Below are positions 17,743 through 26,311 of a stretch of DNA of 64,000 nucleotides, piece after piece. This DNA is from Caballeronia sordidicola. Its GTDB lineage: Bacteria; Pseudomonadota; Gammaproteobacteria; Burkholderiales; Burkholderiaceae. The notes below the pieces were generated by a model. It made no database searches and was not told the origin of the DNA. It saw only the letters and a program-made list of their open reading frames with translations. The stretch's first letter is position 1. Each line of letters opens with the position of its first letter. The translations under genes were made by a program, and so were the position numbers. The DNA lies in assembly GCF_000729995.1 (NCBI RefSeq), contig NZ_JNFG01000201.1:62001-126000 (forward strand), in the 5' to 3' direction.

Positions 17743-18507
17743 ATGAATCCACTAGTCAAAGCGGTCGACCTGCGCAAGTCCTATGGCGAGTTCCAGGCGC
17801 TGCACGGCATCAACCTCGACGTCGCGAAGGGCGAAGTGCTGTGCATCATCGGACCATCGGGTTCGGGCAAGAGCACCTTCCTGCGCTGTATCAACCAACT
17901 GGAAAGCATCAACGGCGGCGCGCTATGGGTGAATGGCGAACTGGTCGGATACCGGCGCGTCGAGAACAAGCTTTATCCGCTGTCTGAAAAGCAGATGGCG
18001 CGGCAACGTCTTGCGACCGGCATGGTGTTCCAGCGCTTCAATCTTTTTCCGCATATGACGGCGCTGGAAAATGTGATCGAAGGGCCGGTCCAGGTATTGA
18101 AGAAGAAAAAGTCCGAAGCCGTTGAAGAAGCGCGTGCGCTGCTTACGCGTGTCGGACTTGGTCACAAGTGCGACGCGTTTCCGGTCGAGTTGTCGGGCGG
18201 CCAGCAGCAGCGTGTTGCCATTGCACGCGCGCTGGCCATGCATCCTCAGCTCATGCTCTTCGACGAACCCACCTCCGCCCTCGACCCCGAGCTGGTCGGC
18301 GAAGTACTGAGCGTGATGCGCGACCTGGCCAAAAGCGGCATGACGATGATCGTCGTCACGCACGAACTCGGCTTCGCGCGCGAAGTGGCGAACCGCGTGG
18401 TCTTCATGGACCAGGGCCAGGTGGTCGAAAGCGGCACGCCCGACCAGGTGCTGTCGCGACCGCAACATCCGCGTACTCAAGAGTTCATTTCGGCCGTGCT
18501 TTCCTAG
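17743..18507 (+). CDS. Polar amino-acid ABC transporter ATP-binding protein (GlnQ/HisP-like)
   Basis: A 254-aa ATPase with Walker A GPSGSGKST (about 41-49), signature LSGGQQQR (about 150-157), Walker B LMLFDEPTSALDP and switch His in VTHELGF. The insert after the Walker A region (GYRRVENKLYPLSEKQ) is typical of HisP/GlnQ-type ATPases. The ATG at 17743 is chosen because family similarity begins there; the frame stays open further upstream without likeness to the family. It powers the permease encoded 31 nt before. Confidence 0.92.
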   Translation: MNPLVKAVDLRKSYGEFQALHGINLDVAKGEVLCIIGPSGSGKSTFLRCINQLESINGGALWVNGELVGYRRVENKLYPLSEKQMARQRLATGMVFQRFNLFPHMTALENVIEGPVQVLKKKKSEAVEEARALLTRVGLGHKCDAFPVELSGGQQQRVAIARALAMHPQLMLFDEPTSALDPELVGEVLSVMRDLAKSGMTMIVVTHELGFAREVANRVVFMDQGQVVESGTPDQVLSRPQHPRTQEFISAVLS

Positions 18508-18583
18508 CGTTACGGCGCCCGTGGCAACGGCTTTTACATTGGCTTTCCCGACCTTCCGTCAACCTCACGTTCAGGCGACATTC

Positions 18584-19420
18584 ATGATCGATTCCTTGTT
18601 CCGGCGCACCCTTCTAACCCTCGCGTTCAGTGCTGTTTCGCTTGCCTCGTCGATGGCGCATGCGCAGACGCCTGTCGCGGGCAACGGTACGCTCACGGCC
18701 GCTATCGTGCCGAACTATCCGCCGTTCGAATACAAGGACCCGGCAACCGATGAACTGACCGGCTTCGACGTCGACCTCGGCGTCGCGCTGGCCGCGAAGA
18801 TGGGCGTGAAACTGAAGTGGGAAGAGACCAACTTCGACCAGATGATGAACGCGCTGACCACGCATCGCGTGGATGTGATCCTGTCGGGCATGACGGACTT
18901 GCCGACACGCCGCGAGGCGATCAACTTTCTTGACTACATCAAGTCCGGGCCGCAGTTTTATACGTTGAAAGCGCGCGGTGGTGACTTCAAGTCGATCGAA
19001 TCCGTGTGCGGCAAGCACGTGGGCGCGAGCCGTCGCACGTCGTGGCCCGACGACATCAAAACGTGGAGCGACGAGCACTGCGTGAAGGCCGGGAAACCGG
19101 CGGTGCAAGTGGTGGGTACAGATGGTTCAGCCGATGCCCGCCTGCAGTTGCGTCAGGGCCGCATCGACGCCGCCGTGCAAGGCGGTGAAACGCTGCCGTA
19201 TCAGAACACCCTTGAGAAAGATGCGTACGCGCCGATCGGCCAGCCGTTCCTGTCGCAATACTCGGCTATTGGCATGTCGAAGAACAGCCCGGCTTTGAAC
19301 GATGCGATAAGCCAGGCATTCGGCAAGCTGATCGCTGATGGCACCTATGCAAAGATCCTGAAGAAATGGGGCTTGCAGGAGCATGCGGTCTCGAAGGTCA
19401 TCATCAATTCGCAAGAGTAA
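18584..19420 (+). CDS. Periplasmic amino-acid-binding protein (family 3)
   Basis: A 278-aa precursor; the start at 18584 gives a standard Sec signal peptide (FRRTLLTLAFSAVSLASSMAHA, cleavage near residue 26). The mature part has the family-3 landmarks NYPPFEYKD, LTGFDVDLG and DVILSGMTDLPTRREAI. An earlier in-frame start (18521) would put 21 extra residues before the signal peptide and is less likely. It delivers the substrate to the permease encoded upstream. A strong terminator follows. Confidence 0.9.
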   Translation: MIDSLFRRTLLTLAFSAVSLASSMAHAQTPVAGNGTLTAAIVPNYPPFEYKDPATDELTGFDVDLGVALAAKMGVKLKWEETNFDQMMNALTTHRVDVILSGMTDLPTRREAINFLDYIKSGPQFYTLKARGGDFKSIESVCGKHVGASRRTSWPDDIKTWSDEHCVKAGKPAVQVVGTDGSADARLQLRQGRIDAAVQGGETLPYQNTLEKDAYAPIGQPFLSQYSAIGMSKNSPALNDAISQAFGKLIADGTYAKILKKWGLQEHAVSKVIINSQE

Positions 19421-19458
19421 GAAGGCGACCGTCATACGCTTGATTAACGCGTAAACGG

Positions 19459-19500
19459 AAACGGGCGTTGTCGGGGCACTCCCTGACAACGCCCGTTTTT
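19459..19500. terminator. Rho-independent terminator between convergent genes
   Basis: ACGGGCGTTGTC and GACAACGCCCGT pair in a long GC stem (with an extra GGG/CCC step), ending in TTTTT on the plus strand. It lies 40 nt past the amino-acid-binding protein stop and 15 nt before the 3' end of the convergent binding-protein gene, so it closes the argH operon and may work for both strands. Confidence 0.85.
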
Positions 19501-19514
19501 AATTCAGCATCAGG

Positions 19515-20567
19515 TTACCGCTCGACCTGACGATTCCAGCGCGCGTCCCATTGCGGACGATTTGCGTTGATTACATCCCAGTCCACCACGTTGACCTTCT
19601 TCACCAGGTCGTCGAGGTTACCCAGTTGCTTTTGCATCGAGTCGGGCATTGTCGCCTGGCGGTTCGTCGGGATCTGGCGGCCGGCGCTTGCTGCCTTGCT
19701 TTGCGCTGACGCTGAAATCATGAACTGCGCAAGCTTTTGCGCGAGCGCCGGATCGGGGTTGTTCGCCACTACACATTCATCGACGAGTAGCAGCACCGGC
19801 CCTTCTTTCGGGTTCACGTAGGCCACGGGAATGCCCTTCGCCTGCAGGTCACCCACTGCAGTTGGCGTGAGCGGGAACAGGCCGGCTTGACCGGTCTGGA
19901 CCATCTCTGAGATCTTGGCCGAGTTGGGGATGTACTCGATCACGTTCCGGCCCACGGTGCTTTGCCATTTCGTGAAGCCCGGTTCGACGTTCTTTTCCGA
20001 GCCGCCTTCGAGCCGGTTGATCATCAGGAAGCCGTGCAGGCCGAACGTGCTGCTCGATGCCGACTGGAATACGACCTTATCCTTGTATTTCGGATCGGCG
20101 AAATCGAGCCATGACGTGGGCGGCGCCCAGCCGTTCGCCGTGAAGAGCTTCGTGTTGTAGGCGATGCCGGTCATGCCGAGCTGCACGCCCGCGCCGATGT
20201 CGTCCTTCATGCGCGCGAACGGATAGAGTTGCTTGAGTTCGGGGCTGTCGTCGAGTTTTTGGCAGACGCCCATGCTGACTGCGCGCGCCATCACGCCATC
20301 GTCGAGGAACACTACGTGGATTTGGGGTTTGGCTTTGTTCGCCAGAAGCTTGGCGAGAATGTCTGAGGATGTGCCGGGGACTACGACTACTTTTACGTTG
20401 TTGGCCTTTTCGAATTCGGGCAGGACTTCGCTCGTGTAGGCCTTTTCCATGGGGCCACCGTTCATGCCGATGTAGATGGTTTTGTCTTCGGCTTGCGCGG
20501 GCGAGGAAAGGGCTGCGGCGCACAGGGCGGCTATGCCCACGCTGGCTACTGTATGAAACGCTTTCAT
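19515..20567 (-). CDS. Orphan periplasmic solute-binding protein (PotD/AfuA-like)
   Basis: A 350-aa protein with a Sec signal peptide (cleavage after SPAQA near residue 26) and a family-1 solute-binding fold: IYIGMNGGPMEKAYTSEVLP, VVVVPGTSSDILAKLLANK, AYNTKLF, NPDPALAQKLAQFM. AAGGAGATTAGTAA gives a strong ribosome-binding site. Similar proteins bind polyamines, ferric iron or organic acids. No permease or ATPase gene lies on either side, so it may serve a transporter encoded elsewhere. A dispersed repeat lies just upstream. Confidence 0.85.
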   Translation of the reverse strand: MKAFHTVASVGIAALCAAALSSPAQAEDKTIYIGMNGGPMEKAYTSEVLPEFEKANNVKVVVVPGTSSDILAKLLANKAKPQIHVVFLDDGVMARAVSMGVCQKLDDSPELKQLYPFARMKDDIGAGVQLGMTGIAYNTKLFTANGWAPPTSWLDFADPKYKDKVVFQSASSSTFGLHGFLMINRLEGGSEKNVEPGFTKWQSTVGRNVIEYIPNSAKISEMVQTGQAGLFPLTPTAVGDLQAKGIPVAYVNPKEGPVLLLVDECVVANNPDPALAQKLAQFMISASAQSKAASAGRQIPTNRQATMPDSMQKQLGNLDDLVKKVNVVDWDVINANRPQWDARWNRQVER

Positions 20568-20645
20568 TTACTAATCTCCTTCTGACAGGGTGGTTTCGTT
20601 CGCACTTCTTGAAAATGTTTTTTTTCGATGTGGGGGACTGGGGTT

Positions 20646-20940
20646 TTGTGGGGTTGCTAGATCTTGGGGTTAGCGATCAGGGTCAGTGCCGGGTTGGTGC
20701 TTTCGGTGTTAGTGGTCTGCATGAGTCGGATTTTCTCTTTATCACTATTAGCCACTGTGCGTGGCGGCACGTCATTTCTTTGTCCAAAGCGACAAAGAAA
20801 CGAAGCAAAGAAAACGCTTTCAGAACGAGGGCTCATAAGTTGACCCAGCGTGCAGTTTCCACGTTTTTGGCACCCCAAAAGCACGGTGCTCGCAAGAGCG
20901 ACGGATGTGTGAAACCCTCCTTCTCCGAACACGGATACCC
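20646..20940 (-). repeat. Dispersed repeat element, copy A
   Basis: About 295 bp that recur in inverted orientation at 21180-21490 and in the same orientation at 34760-35105. The best-conserved core runs from the 3'-side GGTGTTAGTGGTCTGC through a perfect hairpin (TTTCTTTGTC at 20775-20784, CAAAGC loop, GACAAAGAAA at 20791-20800) to the CCCCAAAAGCACGGTGCTCG block. Short open frames inside all copies translate to the same peptide, but this follows from the repeat itself. Confidence 0.85.
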
Positions 20941-21179
20941 ACACGCTTCGCCACCAGTGACTGAACCTGCCCAAGGTTCACCCCGCGCTATCCGCGAAAA
21001 ACCATCCTCCGAATTAGTAGGCACGCCGAACCACGTCGCCAGCCCACCAAAAAGTGAAGCCGTAGAGTAGGTAAGGCCATACTCACAAAAATTACTGCGC
21101 AAATCAAGCAACTAACCCATCAAATAATGAGGCACTAAAAGCGCGTGACGCCGTGCGGGTTTCTTGGCACTCGTGCTTG

Positions 21180-21490
21180 CCCGAGAGCGTACGGGGCGAA
21201 GCGTGTGCGTGTAAGAATTCGCGAGAAGGAGGGGTTCACACATCCGTCGTTCTGGCGAGCACCGTGCTTTTGGGGTGCCAAAAACGCGGAAACTGCACGC
21301 TAGGTCAACTTACGAGCCCTCGTTCTGAAAGCGTTTTCTTTGCTTCGTTTCTTTGTCGCTTTGGACAAAGAAATGACGTGCCGCCACGCACAGTGGCTAA
21401 TAGTGATAAAGAGAAAAGCCAACTCAAGCAGACCACTAACGCCGAAAGCAGCAACCCGGCATAAACCCCGACCGCTAACGCCAGAACCTA
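21180..21490 (+). repeat. Dispersed repeat element, copy B (inverted to copies A and C)
   Basis: Carries the same core as copies A and C, in the opposite direction, with the hairpin at 21348-21373 (TTTCTTTGTC, GCTTTG, GACAAAGAAA). The left part, CCGAGAGCGTACGGGGCGAA to GCGAGAAGGAGGGGTT, matches copy C closely but copy A poorly, so copies A and B share the central and right parts. The right end runs into a 40-bp tandem repeat. Confidence 0.85.
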
Positions 21491-21530
21491 GCAACCCGGC
21501 ATAAACCCCGACCGCTAACGCCAGAACCTA
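21451..21530. repeat. Two perfect tandem copies of a 40-bp unit
   Basis: The unit begins GCAACCCGGCATAAACCCCG and ends GCTAACGCCAGAACCTA; copies at 21451-21490 and 21491-21530 are identical, followed by a decayed third start (GCAATCCAGC). The unit is the right edge of dispersed repeat copy B, so this is a local duplication of the element end. Confidence 0.95.
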
Positions 21531-21560
21531 GCAATCCAGCACCCCCAACCGCTAACCTCC

Positions 21561-21586
21561 GCGCAGCGCCCCCTCCAGCGCTGCGC
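21561..21586 (-). terminator. Candidate hairpin downstream of the LivK-like gene
   Basis: GCGCAGCGC and GCGCTGCGC form a perfect 9-bp stem with an 8-nt loop, 14 nt past the stop of the binding-protein gene. It lacks a U-tract, so it may protect the 3' end or need a factor to terminate. Confidence 0.4.
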
Positions 21587-21599
21587 GCCACCCACCGGC

Positions 21600-22760
21600 C
21601 TACGTTCCGTTCTTCGTCACGATCGGCACCCAGGCGCCGCCCTTGACCTGATACATCGTCGATGAAGCATTCTTCAACGCGCCGGTATTGTCGAAAGCAA
21701 TCGTGCCCGTAATGCCCGGGAACGAAATAGCTTTCAGCACCGGACGGTAGACCTTCGGATCGATAGAATTAGCCTTCTGCATGGCATTGATCGCGGCCCA
21801 TGCAGCGTCGTAACCGAACGGCGAATACGAGAGAATCGCCACGCCGAAATGCTTCTGGAATTTATCGGCGAACGCCTTGCCCTGCGGCAGCTTCTCAAGC
21901 GGACTGCCGTATTCCCACGCCATCGCACCATCAGCCGCGTCGCCGGCAAGCTTCAGGAAGTCCGCGTCCATCACGCCACCGCCGCCCACTAGCTGAGCGT
22001 TGATGCCAAGTTGCCTCATCCGCTTCGCCACCGCTGCTGCTTGCCGGTCGAGGCCGCCAAAGAAGATCAGGTCGGTACCCGCACCCTTGAGCGCGGTGAG
22101 TTGCGCGCTGAAATCGACGGTCTGGTTGTCGCTGTACTGACGCGCGATGATCGTGCCGCCCGCCGCCTTCACCGCTTTCTCGAACTCATCGGCTTCACCC
22201 TGGCCGAAGGCCGTCCGGTCGTCGATGATCGAGATCTTCTTCGCTTTCGTCACCGTTACCGCATACGTCCCGGCGGTACCGGCGTTCTGGGCATCGCTGG
22301 AAATGACGGTGAAAACGTTGTCGAACCCTCGCTGCGTAATGGTCGGATTGGTCGCCGCGGGATCGATCACCGGAATGCCGGCGGTCTGGTAGACCTGTGA
22401 CGCCGGAATCGTCGTGCCTGAATTGAAGTGGCCGACAACGACAGCCACACCGCCATCCACCAGTTTTTGCGCCGCCTGCACGCCGATGCGCGGGTCGGCC
22501 TGGTCGTCTTCGGCCTGAATGACGAAGTTGGCCGTCTTGCCGCCAATCTGGATCTTCTTCGCGTTCGCTTCATCCAGCGCCAGTTGCACGCCGTTTTGCA
22601 GGTCCTTCCCGTAACCTGCGTTCGCGCCCGTCAGCGGGGCGGCAAAGCCGACCTTGACGTCGAATGTGTCGGCAGCGGCCGAGAGCGGTAATGCCCCCAA
22701 GCTGGCAGCAGCGCACGCAAGAATCCAGGCAAGCGGTTTGAGTTTGGTTCGAAGATGCAC
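21600..22760 (-). CDS. Branched-chain amino-acid-type binding protein (LivK-like), orphan
   Basis: A 386-aa precursor starting at GTG 22760, preceded by AAGGAGAATAAAA; the frame extends 35 codons further up, but those residues are basic, precede the signal peptide and lack a better ribosome site. The signal peptide is about 1-30 (PLAWILACAAASLGALPLSAAA). The mature protein is a periplasmic-binding family 6 receptor: VGFAAPLTGANAGYGKDLQNG, DDQADPRIGVQAAQKLVDGG and HFNSGTTIPAS are LivK/LivJ landmarks. No Liv permease or ATPase genes are near, so its transporter must be elsewhere. Confidence 0.88.
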   Translation of the reverse strand: MHLRTKLKPLAWILACAAASLGALPLSAAADTFDVKVGFAAPLTGANAGYGKDLQNGVQLALDEANAKKIQIGGKTANFVIQAEDDQADPRIGVQAAQKLVDGGVAVVVGHFNSGTTIPASQVYQTAGIPVIDPAATNPTITQRGFDNVFTVISSDAQNAGTAGTYAVTVTKAKKISIIDDRTAFGQGEADEFEKAVKAAGGTIIARQYSDNQTVDFSAQLTALKGAGTDLIFFGGLDRQAAAVAKRMRQLGINAQLVGGGGVMDADFLKLAGDAADGAMAWEYGSPLEKLPQGKAFADKFQKHFGVAILSYSPFGYDAAWAAINAMQKANSIDPKVYRPVLKAISFPGITGTIAFDNTGALKNASSTMYQVKGGAWVPIVTKNGT

Positions 22761-23319
22761 TTTTATTCTCCTTCGGGGTTGGACAGGTCCGGCGAGCAGG
22801 GCGATCAGGTTTCGCTTTCGCGTTTTGGTTTTCTCTACACGTTTCAACTCCGTTTTCGGGTTCACGACTGCACCACGGCGGGCACGCTGGGAGCAAGACG
22901 GGACTTGCCCGTGTGCGCCGCCATTATCGTGTGGACGAAAAAGCCGGTTGAGCTTGTTGAACGAACTCGCTGGCGACCCAGCAGCAGATGCAATTTAGGA
23001 AGCCAAATTACCGGCGTCTTGGCAGTTCGTCGCATCAGCAATGCGGATTTCGGCATAGCGGGTTTAAGCGGATTGCCGAAGCTCCCTAAGCTGGCACTGC
23101 CGCCGTTGTTGACCCCCTCGGGCAATACCCTGATGCAGGCGATCATCTGTCCTGTTTGCCGCTGAAGATTGCGGCACAAACCGCGCAGGCGTTGCTCAAG
23201 AGCAATGCGGAATCTCGTTATTGTTCTTATATATCAAACACATTACTTAATAGTTTCAAATAAGGAAGTTATAAAATCGTAAAGAATGACATTTGTAAGG
23301 TGATTTTTACCTCTCTGTA
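22761..23319. other. Intergenic region between LivK-like gene and iron operon
   Basis: About 560 bp with only short, unconvincing open frames. It contains a hairpin-like repeat (GCGTTGCTC-AA-GAGCAATGC, 23189-23208, one mismatch) and then an AT-rich stretch (about 23215-23345) leading into the Fur-controlled promoter. Divergent promoters for the binding-protein gene and the iron operon should lie here. Confidence 0.4.
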
Positions 23320-23321
23320 AT

Positions 23322-23327
23322 TATAAT
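23322..23327 (+). promoter_or_regulatory. Candidate -10 element of the iron operon
   Basis: A consensus TATAAT overlaps the left half of the Fur box by three bases, so Fur binding would block RNA polymerase. The surrounding 130 bp are markedly AT-rich. No clear -35 hexamer was found at 16-18 bp. Confidence 0.5.
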
Positions 23328-23343
23328 GAGAATCGTTCTCATT
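23325..23343. promoter_or_regulatory. Fur box (perfect 19-bp palindrome)
   Basis: AATGAGAA-TCG-TTCTCATT is a perfect 8+3+8 inverted repeat, with the spacing of the classic 19-bp iron-uptake regulator box. It lies about 177 nt before the first gene of an operon encoding a peroxidase/deferrochelatase and an Fe(III) ABC importer, so iron-dependent repression is very likely. Confidence 0.88.
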
Positions 23344-23519
23344 TATATTGACGTTCAAACTTTGCGTGGGTACGATTCGCTTCGCTGGTGCCCTCTGGAT
23401 GGTGGCCCGGAGGACGTTTCAGCGCTGATGTGCGGGGCTTGTCGCCCTCGTCGTTGCAACGTCTTTAGAACAATCAACACGACGCGTTAGCAGCCGTCGC
23501 AACAAGAAAGAGGATTTCG

Positions 23520-25073
23520 ATGCAACCCGTCCAGCTCGCTCCGCGCGAATCGCGCGTTGAATCGCGACACGATTCACGCCCCGACGCGACACTGCGCGCT
23601 GCCAACAAGCGCCGTGGTGCGCCTTTCCGCCGGGCGGTGCTCGGTACCAGCCTGGCGCTGTTTGCGCTGGCTTCATCGGCGACATTCTCGGCGGCATTTG
23701 CCGCAGGCGAGCCGGCCAACCCGGACGCAACCCCTTCTGATGCCCCCGAAGCCGACCTGAACATCCAGGCGCAACCGGCGGGTCAATGGACTGGCACATG
23801 GGGCCGTTCAACTCTGCTCGGCGACATGGGCGGCATTCGCTCATTTCTCGGCCAGTACGGCGTGACGCTGCAAGCGACGGAAGTATCGGAATATCTCTAC
23901 AACACGCGCGGCGGCCTGCAAACCGGCGGCACCTACGACGGTCTGACCACGGTCACCCTTGGCCTCGATACGCAAAAGGCCTTCGGGCTGCCGGGTGGCA
24001 CGTTCAACGTGAGCGCGCTGCAGATCCACGGCCGCAACCTGAGCGAGTTCAACCTCGGCACGCTGAACACCGCGAGCGGGATCGAAGCACAGGACACCAC
24101 GCGCCTCTGGGAGCTCTGGTATCAGCAGTCGTTCCTGAACAAAGCCGTAGACGTGAAGGTCGGCCAGCAGAGTATTGACCAGGAGTTCATGGTCAGCAGC
24201 TACGCGGCCACGTTCGTGAACACCATGTTCGGCTGGCCGGGCCTGCCGTCGTATGACATGCCTTCGGGCGGTCCGGCGTATCCGCTGTCCGGACTGGGCG
24301 TGCGCGTACGCGGCCAGATTTCGCCCTCATTGACCGCACTGGCAGGTGTGTTCGACGCAGATCCGCTCGGCAACAACCCGAACAATCTCAGCGGTACGAA
24401 CTTCAACCTGCATAACGGCGCGATGTATATCGGCGAATTGCAGTACTCGATCAACCAGCCGTCCGACGGCCAGATGGAAGGCGTGCCGCAAACCGGCTTG
24501 CCCGGTACGTACAAGATCGGCTTCTGGTACAACAACGAACGCTTCGCTGACCTGAGCACTGACAACACCGGCCTGTCGCTCGCCAATCCGCTGAGCAGCG
24601 GTACGCCGCAAAACCATAACGGCAACTACAGCTTCTACGCCGTTGCGGACCAGATGATCTGGCGTCCGAACCCGGACGAACCGCGCAGCATCGGCGTGTT
24701 TGCACGCGTGATGGGTGCGCCGGGCGACCGCAATCTGGTGAGCTTTAGCGCCAACGCGGGCATTGTGATGAAAGCCCCGTTCGCCGGCCGCGACAACGAC
24801 AGCGTGGGCCTTGGCCTCGCCTACATCAAGGTCGGCAGCCACGCGCACGACCTCGATATCGCGGCCGCAGCCGCAAGCGGCGGCCCGTACGGCATACGCA
24901 CCCAGGAAACCGCGCTCGAGGCGACCTATCAGTACCAGGTCAACCCGTGGTGGGTCATGCAGGGCGATCTGCAATACACCTTCAACGCGGGCGCCGGCCA
25001 GAATCCGAGCGATCCCACGCAGCCGCTGCGCAACACGTTGGTCGTCGGCGTGCGCACCACCATCACTTTCTGA
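23520..25073 (+). CDS. Outer-membrane porin, OprB (carbohydrate-selective) family
   Basis: A 517-aa precursor. A long charged N-terminus (about 40 residues) leads to a signal-peptide core (LGTSLALFALASSATFSAAFA, cleavage near 63). The mature protein starts with WTGTWGRSTLLGDMGGIRSFLGQYGVTL-like OprB sequence, contains amphipathic beta strands throughout, and ends in TTITF with a terminal Phe that suits BAM insertion. AAGAGGATTTCG precedes the start. It is the first gene after the Fur box, so despite the family name it is likely an iron- or metal-related diffusion channel here (inference). Confidence 0.85.
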   Translation: MQPVQLAPRESRVESRHDSRPDATLRAANKRRGAPFRRAVLGTSLALFALASSATFSAAFAAGEPANPDATPSDAPEADLNIQAQPAGQWTGTWGRSTLLGDMGGIRSFLGQYGVTLQATEVSEYLYNTRGGLQTGGTYDGLTTVTLGLDTQKAFGLPGGTFNVSALQIHGRNLSEFNLGTLNTASGIEAQDTTRLWELWYQQSFLNKAVDVKVGQQSIDQEFMVSSYAATFVNTMFGWPGLPSYDMPSGGPAYPLSGLGVRVRGQISPSLTALAGVFDADPLGNNPNNLSGTNFNLHNGAMYIGELQYSINQPSDGQMEGVPQTGLPGTYKIGFWYNNERFADLSTDNTGLSLANPLSSGTPQNHNGNYSFYAVADQMIWRPNPDEPRSIGVFARVMGAPGDRNLVSFSANAGIVMKAPFAGRDNDSVGLGLAYIKVGSHAHDLDIAAAAASGGPYGIRTQETALEATYQYQVNPWWVMQGDLQYTFNAGAGQNPSDPTQPLRNTLVVGVRTTITF

Positions 25074-25111
25074 TCGGCGTGATCCTGAACGCACGCACCC
25101 GAGGCTTTTGT

Positions 25112-26263
25112 ATGAAACAACTTATCAAATCCCGAGCGCTTTCGGCCACGCTTTCGACCATTGCGTCAGGCGCGTTGCTGGTGGGTGGTCTTGTCAGCAG
25201 CGTGGCGCACGCAGCGCCGATCGGCTTTCTCGAGACACTGCACAAACACACCACGCTGATCAACACCGTGCCGTCCAACGGCGACCAGAACCCGTATGCG
25301 ATCGTGGTCGCGCCGGTGTCGTCGGGCACGGTCAAGCAGGGTGACGTGCTGGTGGGTAACTTCAACAACGCCGCGAACCTGCAAGGTACCGGCAGCACGA
25401 TCATCAACTATCATCCCGACACCAAGGAGATGACGGTGTTCGCCACCGTGCCGCGCGACCTGAAGGAGTGTCCGGGCGGTATCGGCCTCTCCACCGCGAT
25501 GACCATGCTTAAGTCGGGCTGGGTGATCGTCGGCAGCACGCCAAGCAATGATGGTACGACCGGCACCAAGGGCGCGGGCTGCCTGATCGTGCTCGACAAC
25601 CAGGGCAAGGTAGCGTCCACCATTGTTAGCGCGAACATCAACGATCCGTGGGGCAACATGGCGGTCGTCGATAACGGCGATCACGCTACGCTGTTCCTGA
25701 GCAATGCCGGCTTCGGCGTGGGCGGCGCGGACGGCACGCCGCCAGTGTTCAAGCAGGCGACCATTCTTCGCCTCGACCTGGATATTGCGCAAGGCAAGGC
25801 GCCGGTGGTCAAGCAGGAAACGGTGATCGCCAGCGGTTTCGGCGCGCAGGCCGACAAGGGCGTGTTCCTGGTGGGTCCAACGGGCCTGGCGTTGTCTCCT
25901 GATCAGAAGCTGCTGTATGCGTCGGACGCCATCGGCAACCGCGTAACCGAAATCGATGAACCCATGACCCGCGATACCAGCGCGGGTGTTGGCCGCGAGT
26001 TGACCGCTGATGGTTTCCTGCATCGTCCGCTCGCGATGGTGACGGCGCCCAACGGTCACTTGCTGGTTACGAATGCGTTGAACGGCCAGGTGGTGGAGAT
26101 CGATCCGGCGACGGGCAAGCAACTGTATGCACGGTGGATCGATACCGACAAAGCGCAATCGCCGCCGGGCAATGGTGACTTGTTCGGCATCGCGATGACG
26201 CCGGAAGGTGACGGTTTTTACTACGTACAGGACGATGTAAACACGCTGGTCCTGGCGAAGTAG
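25112..26263 (+). CDS. Secreted NHL/beta-propeller-like protein of the iron operon
   Basis: A 383-aa precursor with a Sec signal peptide (ATLSTIASGALLVGGLVSSVAHA, cleavage near 34). The rest is made of repeated blades such as VFLVGPTGLALSPDQKLLYASD, RPLAMVTAPNGHLLVTNALN and GDLFGIAMTPEGDGFYYVQD, the pattern of NHL/SMP-30-like beta-propellers. The start at 25112 is taken because the signal peptide begins there; upstream in-frame sequence overlaps the porin gene. It lies between the porin and the Dyp peroxidase, which suggests a periplasmic partner in iron or heme handling. The biochemical role is unknown. Confidence 0.75.
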   Translation: MKQLIKSRALSATLSTIASGALLVGGLVSSVAHAAPIGFLETLHKHTTLINTVPSNGDQNPYAIVVAPVSSGTVKQGDVLVGNFNNAANLQGTGSTIINYHPDTKEMTVFATVPRDLKECPGGIGLSTAMTMLKSGWVIVGSTPSNDGTTGTKGAGCLIVLDNQGKVASTIVSANINDPWGNMAVVDNGDHATLFLSNAGFGVGGADGTPPVFKQATILRLDLDIAQGKAPVVKQETVIASGFGAQADKGVFLVGPTGLALSPDQKLLYASDAIGNRVTEIDEPMTRDTSAGVGRELTADGFLHRPLAMVTAPNGHLLVTNALNGQVVEIDPATGKQLYARWIDTDKAQSPPGNGDLFGIAMTPEGDGFYYVQDDVNTLVLAK

Positions 26264-26311
26264 GTACGTGAAGTAAGCAAAGCGAACTAATTAGCATAGC
26301 AGGGCGACATC

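Noticed and set aside
21153..21464. Possible small protein encoded in the dispersed repeat (also in copies A and C)
   Set aside because: The peptide is conserved only because the DNA is; reading frames differ in start and end among copies and there is no ribosome site. Treated as a repeat, not a gene.
21451..21530. CRISPR-like array
   Set aside because: Two adjacent identical 40-bp units with no spacers and no cas genes; this is a tandem duplication.
22862..23179. 105-codon minus-strand frame upstream of the LivK-like gene
   Set aside because: Low-complexity, no signal peptide, no conserved block and no ribosome site.
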